The translations under genes were made by a program, and so were the position numbers. A stretch of 64,000 nucleotides of DNA, taken from contig NC_061865.1 in NCBI RefSeq assembly GCF_907164915.1, positions 53,278,587-53,342,586 on the forward strand. The letters are read 5' to 3'. The stretch's first letter is position 1. Each line of letters begins with the position of its first letter. The DNA comes from Impatiens glandulifera (taxonomy: Eukaryota; Streptophyta; Magnoliopsida; Ericales; Balsaminaceae). The notes under the pieces were generated by a model. That model saw only the letters and a list, made by a program, of their open reading frames with translations. It did not search any database and was not told where the DNA came from. Below, one piece after another: positions 29,492 to 47,000 of this stretch.

Positions 29492-31655
29492 TAGGGTATT
29501 ATTATTAGAGCAATTATATAGTTGGAACACCAATTTCAGTTTATTTTCCCTTTTCCTTGTTGTTTATCAGTCTTTTTTTTCATTACACAATGGTACTCTA
29601 GTTTGTCTCATTTTATTGTTCTGGACAGGAATTATGTTGCCTTGCTTTTTTTTTTTATCAAGTACTTTCCATTCCAATTGTGTTTGGATGTCTTCCCTGT
29701 GAGAGTACGGTACTGGAAACGTTTTTTTTATTCATTTTGTGGCGCGAAATTCCGAGTTCTAGTATTTCTTCTGTCTTGCTCCCTATGGCGCATACGGTTC
29801 AAAAAGAATCAATATTAAGCTTATTGTATCAAATTAACTATTGATTGATGTATTGTTTTATCGAGATCCTCTAGAGATCCTCTAGTTTACAGTCCACTGG
29901 GATTCTTATGATGATCAATTGTTTGACACTTAAATTACCATCATGAATAAGCCATGCAAGGCTTTTGTAATGACTGTTAATTACAGTTTGTGAAAATATG
30001 GTTATTTAGGAATTTCTCGATGAATGATAAACCTATGAAGTAGCTGGCTATGTATAGAGATAGATCCTTGAAGTTGATTCCATTTTCATAATCAAACAAA
30101 GTTTAGACGAGTTTTTTTGTTTTGAGATTAAAAGATTTCTGATTCAATTTTCACTAGCGGGGTCTTTAGTCGTTGTGTTAGGTGCTCATCCTTAAGGATA
30201 TGTATCTTGTGTGAATTTGGTTAAACCTTGTTTATGCTTGAGTATTGAAAAAATAATTTATTTAGGTTAAAAGACTTAAATAATTGTTATTTGTGATAAA
30301 TTAAAATTGTGATTTACCATGTTGGTTATATTCTAATTAAGACTTTAAATTTGATCATATATTTAAGTGTTATAAACATATACAATAGGTGTGATTATTG
30401 ATTCGAGTATTTTGTCGGATTTTTGGATAAATCTAAATTCGGTCATATTAAGATGGTTTGTTCTATAAACATATATAATATGTGTGATTATTGATCGAGT
30501 ATTTGGTCGATTTTTTAGATAGATCTAAATTTGGTCGTACTGATGCCGCTGTTTGCTCAATCAAGCATCTAAATCTGATAATTTATAAGATAGATGTGTT
30601 ATATTAGGTGCATTTGATAATTAATTAGATATTTAACCTTATACATTCAATAATTTAATTTGGCATATTTTATATTAATTTTAAAATAATTAATTAAATA
30701 AAAAAATCTCAATACAATAACAATTTCAAACAAAGAAAAAAACATCAAATTGTTATATCTTAAATAAATAAATATATATAATAATAGTTAATATATATTG
30801 AATACGAATTAAAATGGTTCAATTATTCAATAAATATATATGAATACATTATAACTATTGGATGGTTCTTACCCAAAAATTATATGAAAAGTTTTGTCCT
30901 AAAGAACATTCAGCATGACAGGTTATCAGATTAATAATTGAGCCAGCATAAAATAATAATCATAATTGAGAATATACAGATCAATATCTTAGCAAATAAA
31001 TACAGATCACAATAAAGAAAAAAAAAATAGTATACAATCATAAGGGAAATTAAAAAAAAAAGAACAAGAAAAGGGAGAGATGACAATATTCCTATTATTA
31101 TCATTATTTTCTAAACAACAATTTCTTATTTATATATATATATATATATATATAATCAAAGTTTATTACCGGGTGTTTTAGAGTATATATTAAATATTAA
31201 GTTAGTTCGATATTTATTTAGATATTTAAGCTTAGATATTTAATAATTTATATTTCACATATTTTAAATAAATTTTAAAAAAACAAAATGAAATAAAAAA
31301 TATTAATATAACAATTTCAAACATTTTTTTTATTTAATAAAATAAATAAATAATATATTTATAAAGAAAAATCATTCATCACAACACTTAATATATTATT
31401 AACAGAAATAAATGAATTCGAATTGAGATTTATTTTTTTAAATTGAGGAATCGAATTGAGTCGGTATAACAATTGAGTAGTTATAACCAATTTGAATACT
31501 CTTAACATCACTATCATTTGAACTGTCCATTCATTTTATTCATCAATTAAAATATATTTATTTTATTTTTATTAAATTAAATAATTCACTATTTTTTTTT
31601 ATAATTCATCTTCCAAAATAACCTGAAAATTTCACGAAATATCCTAAAAAGCATC
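29492..31655. other. RAD23 3' flank and AT-rich spacer
   Basis: The first few hundred bases contain the probable 3' UTR; open frames there (29421-29818) have no recognisable domain. Positions 30375-30545 hold two near-copies of ATAAACATATACAATAGGTG / GTGATTATTGATCGAGTATT, a roughly 105-bp direct duplication. A short (TA)n lies at 31132-31154. No gene seen. Confidence 0.45.
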
Positions 31656-31963
31656 TTAAATGCGCTGGTTTAATTGTGTAAATGACCAATTAAAAATATT
31701 CTGACGAAATTACTCTGTCGCGTAACGCGAAGGCAGAATCGTCACGCGAAGAGAAAACCTGTGAAATTACCTCGTCGCGTAACGCGAAGGTAGAATCGTC
31801 ACGCGAAGAGAAAGCCTGTGAAATTACCCCGTCGTGAAGGGCATGATCATTATGGACTTTTCACGAATTTTTCCTTCGCGAGACGATTCTGCCCATCACG
31901 TTACGCGATCGAGTAATGTCGTCAGAATATTTTGAAGTAGTCATTTTGTGTACGCACATTTAA
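31656..31963. mobile_element. CpG-rich MITE candidate with long terminal inverted repeats
   Basis: A 300-bp element (31660-31959) sits between two TTAA copies (31656-31659 and 31960-31963). Its ends are inverted for about 80 bases: both arms contain AAAATATTCTGACGA, a TTACTC(T/G)(G/A)TCGCG segment, CGCGTAACG and CAGAATCGTC. Inside the left arm a 57-bp unit (GAAATTAC...GTCACGCGAAGAGAAA) is repeated in tandem, at 31706, 31763 and partially 31820. It is far richer in CpG than the surrounding DNA. No coding sequence. Confidence 0.75.
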
Positions 31964-32343
31964 TGGTTTTGTCAAATTTCTCTTTATACCTAATAACTTT
32001 TTTTATAAAAAACCAAAAAAAATATTTAAAATCCAAGATCAAAGAAGCATGGTTAATAATTTTCTATATATAAATAAATAAGACTTATATATGAAGAAAG
32101 AAGAGTTCTCTTCCCACTTTCCAGGTTTGTGCGGTTAACGCTATCAAAGAACTTCATTAGTAAACCTCTCGTCGGACGCCGGCCGGACCTACGGCGACTT
32201 TTCTCATCAATCAATGGCCTTAAGATATCTATTCAACAGGTAACAAATCTCCGATTCATCAACTTTCTTCTCTTTTGCTTCCTAAATATCCTTTTTCCGT
32301 TAACAAAACGTTCGATTCCATCGTTTAATCTAGAACTATCTCC

Positions 32344-33235
32344 ATGCCCGCCGCAATCGATGAAAACACGCTCTTCGAAGATCCTAATAACACCAGAAGA
32401 ACTCCGTTATCTGCTGTAGCGGAAGCCTTCGAAGATCTTTCAAAATTAGTTAATAGTACCGAAATCAACCAAAGTAGTCTCAGATTGAAGACGTTCTGCG
32501 ATGCATGCTCTTTAGTTTCCGTCTTGTTCGGATCTCTCGGCATAGCTTTCAAATTCGCCGAACTTGAATACGTCTCTAAGGTTAGATCATTTTCATTGCA
32601 AATCGCTACAATAGAACTTCAAACTCAATGTTCCGATCGAATTGATAAACAGGTAGATAATCTTATGGAAGCGGCAAAGAGATACGAGAATTTGAATATC
32701 ATTATTGATATTGATGTTAAAAATGATTCAGTAAAAACACCTGGAAGTAATTCACGGAATCTAAGGAGAGTTAGACAGGGGCTTGATCTAATTAGAGCTA
32801 TTTTCCAGAATTTCTTATCATCAGAGTATGTATTCTTATTTAACTTTGATATATAAGCACAGATATTGAATACTCATCTTCTTTATTTGACAGATTTTGT
32901 TCGCTTAAAGATGCAGCATCAACAGCTTATGCTGATGTTTGTGCACCTTACCATACATGGGTAGTTAGAACTGCAGCTTATGCTGGTATGTGTGCTCTTC
33001 CAACAAGAGAACAACTTCTACTCAATTTGAATGTAACCGGTGAGTGCATTTGTTTCTTTCGTTTATGTTGATTTCGTGAATGAGAAAAGTGATGGATGTT
33101 GATTTTGTGGTTGGTTGGTTGGTTACAGATGAGTTGGCTGAGAAAGAAATGAAACGATATATCAAAGCTTCGCTGCCTGTTATACAATACATAGACAAAT
33201 TGTATGTGTCGAGGAACATTGGCTTAGATTGGTAG
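32344..33235 (+). CDS. ACD11-like glycolipid/ceramide-1-phosphate transfer protein
   Basis: Four exons give 220 residues: 32344-32580, 32653-32825, 32894-33039 and 33129-33235. This is the GLTP fold of the ACD11 family, which moves ceramide-1-phosphate between membranes in the cytosol and restrains programmed cell death in Arabidopsis. Lipid-head-group residues of the family appear conserved: Asp81 (KVDNLMEA), Arg114 and Arg118 (SRNLRRV) and His157 (APYHTW). The C-terminus ends ...RNIGLDW like ACD11. The intron 32581-32652 is 72 bases, GT-AG, and has no in-frame stop, so its retention would add 24 residues; I treat it as an intron because family proteins run K-V-D-x-L without an insert. A 5' intron (32240-32333) would join an upstream in-frame ATG at 32214, adding 13 residues starting MALRYLFNRTIS. 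Confidence 0.9.
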
Positions 33236-33394
33236 TGCCACAGCACAAACCAGGTTAGAGGTTTTCGCACCATTAATTTATGAAGGTTTAGGTGCTTTGT
33301 ATTATTTTTTCTGTTGTAAGTTTTCTCATACTTTTTAGATTAGTAGTTAAATTATGTAGACATTGAAGAATTTGATTGATGATTAGATAAGAGA

Positions 33395-33560
33395 TTGGTT
33401 GGTATGCTTGTGTTATTTGAATTTAACTCAAATAACCCGAGTAGAGTATCTCATCACCAATGTTATTATCAATCATATTGTTTGAATCATAATAAAACAG
33501 ACTCAAATAACTGGCTATTTGATTTGTGATGTGGAAAAGATTATTCTTTTAAAAACCCTT
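33395..33560. mobile_element. Weak MITE-like relic
   Basis: GTGTTATTTGAATTTAACTC and ACTCAAATAACTGGCTATTT resemble the ends of the insertions in RAD23 introns 6 and 8. Only the AT-rich outer motif is shared. Confidence 0.3.
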
Positions 33561-33779
33561 TATCAAATATGGTCATGACTGTTACTGACCATAGGTTCAA
33601 TCAGCTTTCTCTATTCTTTTGAATGCTATGGTTCCTCACTTTAACATAGGGACTTGTTAGTAGAAGTCGAATTTAAGAACTTAGATCTTAATATTCTTTA
33701 CACTTTAACTACCGGAAGGCCGAATTCTATGATTTCGAAGGCTATAATAATAATTGGGCCATGAGACATTTTTTTAAGT

Positions 33780-34110
33780 ATTGCAAAAGAAAGGGCCTGC
33801 TGATAGAGCTCTGCGGGGAGGCGATACTAGTTATCAGGTCAGAGGTAGGCCTGGCCCGTAAGCTGACATCCTTAAAAAGCCATTACTTAATAAGGATTTG
33901 TTAGGCGCGATATGCCGACGACTTAATACTGGGAATCGTGGGTGCCGTAGAGCTTCTAATAGAAATAAAAAAAACTTATCGCCCACTTTCTACAATCCGG
34001 CCTGAACCTTTTGGTAAGCTCTGCAGGATCAACAATAACTGCACAGAGAAGGAAAGACTTGTCTCCAATCGCCGGTTGGTTTGGTCCAGAAAGGCATGGG
34101 ACTTTAGTTT
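33780..34110 (+). pseudogene. matR: Nuclear insertion of mitochondrial matR (intron maturase) fragment
   Basis: The segment is richer in GC than its surroundings and translates, with frameshifts, to parts of the plant mitochondrial maturase-related protein matR, which lies inside a nad1 group II intron. The frame around 33910-33968 reads YADDLILGIVGAVELLIEI, containing the reverse-transcriptase YADD motif. Upstream, another frame gives a GEAILVIRSEV and KKPLL-type stretch, and downstream a degraded SAGS-like piece. This is a fragment of mitochondrial origin (NUMT), not a functional gene. The exact ends are unclear, and related sequence may extend to about 34190. Confidence 0.85.
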
Positions 34111-34793
34111 TGGGCGTAAAAGTTGATTCTTACCTACGATATTTCTATATGGATGAAAACAGCGCTACTAAATGAGGTCTCCCCTGAAAATTCAAGAGTT
34201 AAGAAAGGCTCTTATTCTTTTTAGAGGAATGAGTTATGAATCTCAAAATTAACTAATTGAAATCAAAAGAGAGGTAAAGGACATTAGTTGAAAACTGATA
34301 ACAAAGGTTCCTACTACATTGGTTCTCTAGATTCTGAACAATCTTCGAGAAAGTTTGCAAGAATGCGGATATGATGATCACCTAGAAGAAACGGTCTGCA
34401 TCAGTAACTACAGTTCGGTTTTACTTAAGAAATAAAAGGTTTCAGGTTGATTCTCAAAGAGGGTTATAACTGTAGGGTTTTTGTTAGCAATCCGGAATAA
34501 ACCGGGTCACAAAAGAAAATAAATTTTGAAAAAAAAAAAATCTTATGATCAGTGAAATGGAGAAGTTAAACTTTTAATTTTAACTGTCTATTTATGAGTT
34601 TTCAAATAGTCTTAATATATGGAATGCTTGTTTCTCTAATTTAAGTAGGGATGGGCATTTTGACCTAAACAACCCTTAATTCGTTTACATCGAAGTTCAG
34701 ACAGGACCAAACCACACAAGTCATTCGGTGCCTTAGTGTTTCTTGTGACTTCCACATAATTAATACTCAAATTTTGACATGTTTCACCGTTAC

Positions 34794-34875
34794 TTCGAGT
34801 GCGGAGTGCGAGTGATGTAGTGTAAATCAAACTCTTCGAGTGTGGAGTGCGAGTGATGTAGTGTAAATCAGTTTG
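34794..34875. repeat. 41-bp tandem duplication
   Basis: Two units starting TTCGAGTG(C/T)GGAGTGCGAG at 34794 and 34835 differ by very few bases. Confidence 0.9.
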
Positions 34876-37500
34876 AATATCCCAACTTTATAGTTTGTCG
34901 TACTTATTTTTTATATCTACGTTCCAATATTTGATTATACATATACATATAATTAATGAAATAGTTTTTAACAAGTCAAATAGTTTTTTAATTTTTTTTT
35001 TTTAATAATTTGTTAAATAAAAACATAATTGAAACTATATCTCAATCAAACCGACCAACCATTTAAAATTCATAAATTTATTATAATGAAATTATTTTAA
35101 AAAAATGATGAACACCCTAAATTTAAGTACATAAAAGATCTTGTCTCTTTGTCTGAGTTGATTTAAACTTGTATCAAAATTAATTCTAAACATTAATTTT
35201 GTGTGTTTTAACTGAAATTAAACACAAGCAATTCAAATAAACTCTTATCATTTTAGAATGCAACTATCTCTCAAAATTTCTAATATCATCATTATCACAT
35301 TGGAATGCAACTCTCTTGTAAGGAATATAATTAGGAAAGCATTAAAGAAACTTAAATATAAAATTAAACTTAACTAATCTTCAAATTTCATTTTCTGAAT
35401 GCCTCAAACCATATGTTTGCAAAATCACAGGGAAACTTGTGAAAAGTAACTCTTAGTGAGGATATGTATTGAATGAGAAGTTGCAATGTCATTTTTTTTT
35501 TATAAGAAAGTGTGAATCAATTTTAATATTTTAATCTGCCTTTCGGAGTTGAAGCAATGACTTTTTGATTGAAAAGTTATTATACAAATATTCGTAATAT
35601 CTTGCATTTAGATTTAGAATGAATATATTTAATATCATTACTAAAAAAAGGCATTTTTTTCTTTGATCTCTCTTGTTTTAGGACTAAAAGTAATGTAATC
35701 ACCCCCACCACTTTTGTGCCTTAAACCCCTATTATTTTCAATCAAATTTTAAATTATCAAGATCTCACCATCTATAATATCTATTCCAAAGCAAATGAAC
35801 AATAATTTATATTTGCATTCTCCTATGATTAAAACAAATAGAGAATTTAACATCCATTCCTCAAAAAGTAACTCATATAAAAAACCATCATAATTATCAA
35901 GCAAACAATGAATCATACTAACAATAAACTCGAAAATAAGGTCGTGAAATTATTATCTTCTTGAATGATGGTGATTTTATTGGCATTTTTATAATGATAA
36001 AATTGTTTATTTCTTTCTAAAAGAATAATAAAAAAAAATCTCAAAAGCGCTAGTTTCACCCAAAAATACTTTCAGTCGGATTCAGTTACCATTTTCACTA
36101 AAAAAAAAAAAAAAAATACATTAAATCGAAGTGATACGCTATGTCAGAACTAAAAAAAGATTTAAAAATATTTCTAGAAAAAATATTAAATTTCTACAAC
36201 AAATAAATTTGACATGTTTATCAAAAAAAAAAAAAAAACAGATAATAATTTAATGTAAACATAAAATTAAAGTTAAAAATATATAAAATAGAAAGTCATT
36301 CAATTGATTTATTTTTTTTATATAATAAATTAATTCAAATAATGCATTACAAATATATACATTAATTTAAAATAATAAAAGGTAACATCTAAAAAATTAA
36401 ATGAACTAAATAAATTTTAGATATTAAATAATAAAAAATTGTAAAAATTAAAATTCTAATAAAAATCATTTAACAATCACATAATTTCTTAAAGGTAATT
36501 TCAAATTAAACTTATGAGATTTCTATATCAGAAGAATCTTTATTCAAAATTTCAAGTGACAATAAAATTTGTATTTGTCTAAAACTTAGTAAACAAAGTC
36601 GAAAAAAAGTTATACAAAATAATTACTACCATCTACAAATGTAATCAAAATAACGAGAAACTCATCTAAATTATTAGAGAAGGCTTATAAAAGGGCTATG
36701 GAGAAAAATTAATTCCCAAAACTCTTTATTATAAAAATAAAAAACAATTCAACGTCCTATCCTTTTCTGCAAAGAAAAATTCAAACACGAACTCATAAAT
36801 CACCACTAGAATAATTGGAGGGTATAAACAACATACGATCCACCAAAGATTGAGAGTATTATTCGAATCAGAGCGGATCTATATCATCCCACCCGTTTTT
36901 TTACAGTACAATGTGACATTACCATATCATTTCTTAAAATTTTAATTTAATATACTATTTTATATATATATATATTTTTTTAAAAAAAAACTTACATCCA
37001 CTCTTGTTTCATCATTTTCTATTTATTTTTGTAAGCCCACCCAAACTTGGATTCCTGGATCCGTTCCTGATTCGAATTACAAAATTTTGAGCAACAAATT
37101 CGATCCGGTTAAACAAAATTCTGTACCAAACAAAACACAACATCAATTCAATTTTTTTTGGAATCAAAGGAGAACTAGAATGATAACCACGACCATGACC
37201 ACCGCATAAACTCAAAGCGTTTACAGATGAAATCAAATCCGTGACATTTTAGTTTCTTAAACCCACTCTTACCGCTGAACCACCAATTCAAATTTAAGTG
37301 GTGAAAAGAAAGACAAGACACGCTCCAAATTGTAAAAACCATGAAAATGACACAAAGATAATGAATGTTCAACCTCTCTATAATTTTTTTTTATAACAAA
37401 AAAAAATAATTTCTGAATATTATTTTAACTGATTTAATTCATATATATTAAAAATTAATATATATATTTAATTATTTAATAAAAAATATCTAGTCCAAAA
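34876..37500. other. AT-rich intergenic region, no gene seen
   Basis: Mostly AT-rich with A-runs (36100-36117, 36220-36238). Positions 36880-37090 contain repeat-like text (GAGCGGATCTATATCATCCC, CTGGATCCGTTCCTG on the plus strand). Minus-strand frames at 37012-37372 have no recognisable domain. Confidence 0.4.
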
Positions 37501-37725
37501 AAAAAAATAAAAAAAATAAAGAGTGAAAGAGATGGGAAATAGAGTACATGGGTAAGATTAAGAGCGCGAATGAGAAGGAAAAATTAGAAGATTGTAAAAT
37601 AGGCCCGTCTCTTCAATTAGGTATAAAATTGCTCATCATATTCCTCCTAAATACTCGTGCCCCCCCGGATTGTTATTCTCGCGCACTCGCAAGTTCTCGT
37701 TTCCCCCCTCCCATCAAACCAGGAA

Positions 37726-37739
37726 AACCTAACCCTAGA
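37726..37739 (+). promoter_or_regulatory. Telo-box-like motif in PRP4K leader
   Basis: AACCTAACCCTAGA lies 17-30 bases before the ATG. AACCCTA motifs are frequent in promoters and leaders of plant genes active in dividing cells. Function here is inferred only. Confidence 0.35.
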
Positions 37740-37755
37740 TTTCGTGAACCTGCTC

Positions 37756-44644
<6,889 letters not shown>

Positions 44645-47000
44645 ACAATGATGCTGATTTTCTGAGTCCAGATGCTGTTGCCCTATTTGTATATTATGGC
44701 TAAATTTATATTCAGATTGCTAATAATTGGGCATTTATCTGTCTTCATCTTCTTTGTGATGGCTTGGGGAGCTTCAAGCAATATTTCTGGCATGGGGAAA
44801 AGTGGAAATAGATGCATTTGGTCTGACTACCTCTACCATGGCGGTCGTTTCAGTGGAATGTTTACTGTTCTATTGTAAGACAACTTTCCAAGAGGCGTTT
44901 TTCCTCTTTTGTAACCAGTTTTAATGATGAGCGATTAATTTAACATCTTTGGATTAAATGTTTGTTAGTTCTCTCATTATTTTCCCATCAAATCAAGTAC
45001 ATAGAACTGTGTTACTGGATCTATATGCATCCAAATGATATCAGGGTGGTTTTGAGAGGCTAGAGGGATTGCACTCCTAGTATTTGATCTTTATGTTATG
45101 CTTGTCTGTGTTTACTCATTGTTGATTGGTTTATGGATAACCGGATATCTTTCCTTTTGGCTCTTAGTATCCAAATTAACTTTTCTTTTGTTAGTTAATG
45201 GTTTATCGTTTAACTTAACTATCTAGTATACTCTGTGGATTGGATCTGGGATGTTCTAATTTTACTTTTCATTCAGGAGATCTACCAGTTCAATGAGGCA
45301 ACCGTGCAGTGCTTAGTTGCATTAAAGGCACTCTGAAGAAGGTACCATTGGTTTGTTTGTTAGGAGCTTATCAAGATACCATTCATAATGCATCACATAA
45401 TCACTTTATTCATATTTTACTTGTCTTCCCATTCCAATCTTTATATGAATACAATGATGCTTTATGTTATATATGCAATTATTACCTTGTAGATGAAACT
45501 TGTCCACTGATTTACTCTTGTTGAGCAATCAGTATTTCATTTCTAGGATATGATTTTTTGTATGTTTTTGCTTGTTTATTTTCCGAATTTGCAATATTTT
45601 CATACGCATACCCTAATGAGATTGCTTACATTGCTCCATGCATTGTTCTTGGGAGGAGTTTGCATTGGAAGCTGCAGTTGAAGTTGAAGCACATTCTGGT
45701 AAGAGCCTGTTCTACTAACTTGTTCTTTTGTCAATTAGTGGTTAGTTAATGTGTATTGCTGGAATATTTGATGTGTTTTCTCCCTCTGTAGGTACTTCTT
45801 TAACTCGTTCTTCAGCGATGTTGGGTATGTATATCCACCCTAATCAACTTGAAGTGTACCCCTTGTATGATGCTACCGTAGAGCATTCTTGAAATAATTT
45901 TATGCTTGTTGTGTTTTCTTTATGTATATGCTTATGTATTCTCAGTTTATATGGGTCATAGATTTTACTTGCATGATACATCAAGTTTATTTGTTTGTTT
46001 ATGACAGTAATAAGGGTGTACCTAGAACTTGGTTTTGCTTAGTTTGACTTGCTGTTGTAAGATTGGGATTTAGGTGGATGTATTTTCTGGGCATATACTA
46101 TTCAGTTAGTTGGTATATGAGAAAGTATGCTCTCTTGGAAGAGAATTTTTTTTTACTGCAGAGCGTAGACTGATGTGAAATGGATCAACATCATTAAGAC
46201 GAAAGAGCAAAACATAATTTAGCGAACCCTAGGAAGAAGTATCAATGTATGTACTGTCTATGTAGTGATAGTTAGATATTCATTATGATCATCTTGGTTT
46301 TAGTGAAATTCTCTTTTTTTTCCATTGCTTTTGTTACCTGCTTTTATTGAGATAGTTCTACGCTTTATGAGCTTATATGAACTTTACCAATGTGCTAATT
46401 GTTGGATCTTTTAGTGTCGAAAAAATGTTTAATAGTTGTCTATTTCTTCCTCTGGTTTGTGATAAATTCAGTTATCCTGGCCCAAAAAAGGGGTCCTAAC
46501 TAGATATGTTAGTGTGAATAACTGATCCTTGAAGAGTGTCATGTTCAGTTTTGTGGATAACGGCTAGACCTTTATGATCTAATACCTGATGTTCATGGTT
46601 CTCATTTCATTACATTATTTTCCATGTCTTAGACAGTTAACTATACATGATACATTGCAAAATTTCTATTAGAAAGCGCGGAAAGATCATGCATACCTCT
46701 TTTTTTTTAAAATATTTTATACTAATGAAAGATACTAAGGACTGCCTAAGAGGAATAAAAGAAGGCAAAACACAATAATGACCAACATAAAGTATGTTCA
46801 AAAGCTGATGAATTCTATATTCTATATAAAAAATATATCTATAACAGCCACCTGCAACCAACTCCAAACAGAACAAAAACCAAGAAGTGTGTTATCTATC
46901 TCATTTAAGTCCTCATAAAGAGGACTGCTAGCTATTTCCTTTAAAAGTTTTGAGAAATTACCCATGCATACATTAAGGTAGGGAGGAAAGTATACATTGG
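44645..47000. other. PRP4K 3' flank, no further gene recognised
   Basis: Contains the kinase 3' UTR and about 2 kb of moderately AT-rich DNA. Short stretches have exon-like composition (45275-45340 and 45655-45705, followed by GTAAGAG), which could be 3' UTR exons or an unrecognised transcript. Open frames up to 79 residues show no domain. Confidence 0.4.

Noticed and set aside
32129..32419. 96-residue open frame before the ACD11-like gene
   Set aside because: Not started by ATG and in a different frame from the conserved protein; the 5' leader splicing model explains the region better.
44672..44878. 68-residue open frame just after the PRP4K stop
   Set aside because: Lies in the 3' UTR, no domain, no start context.
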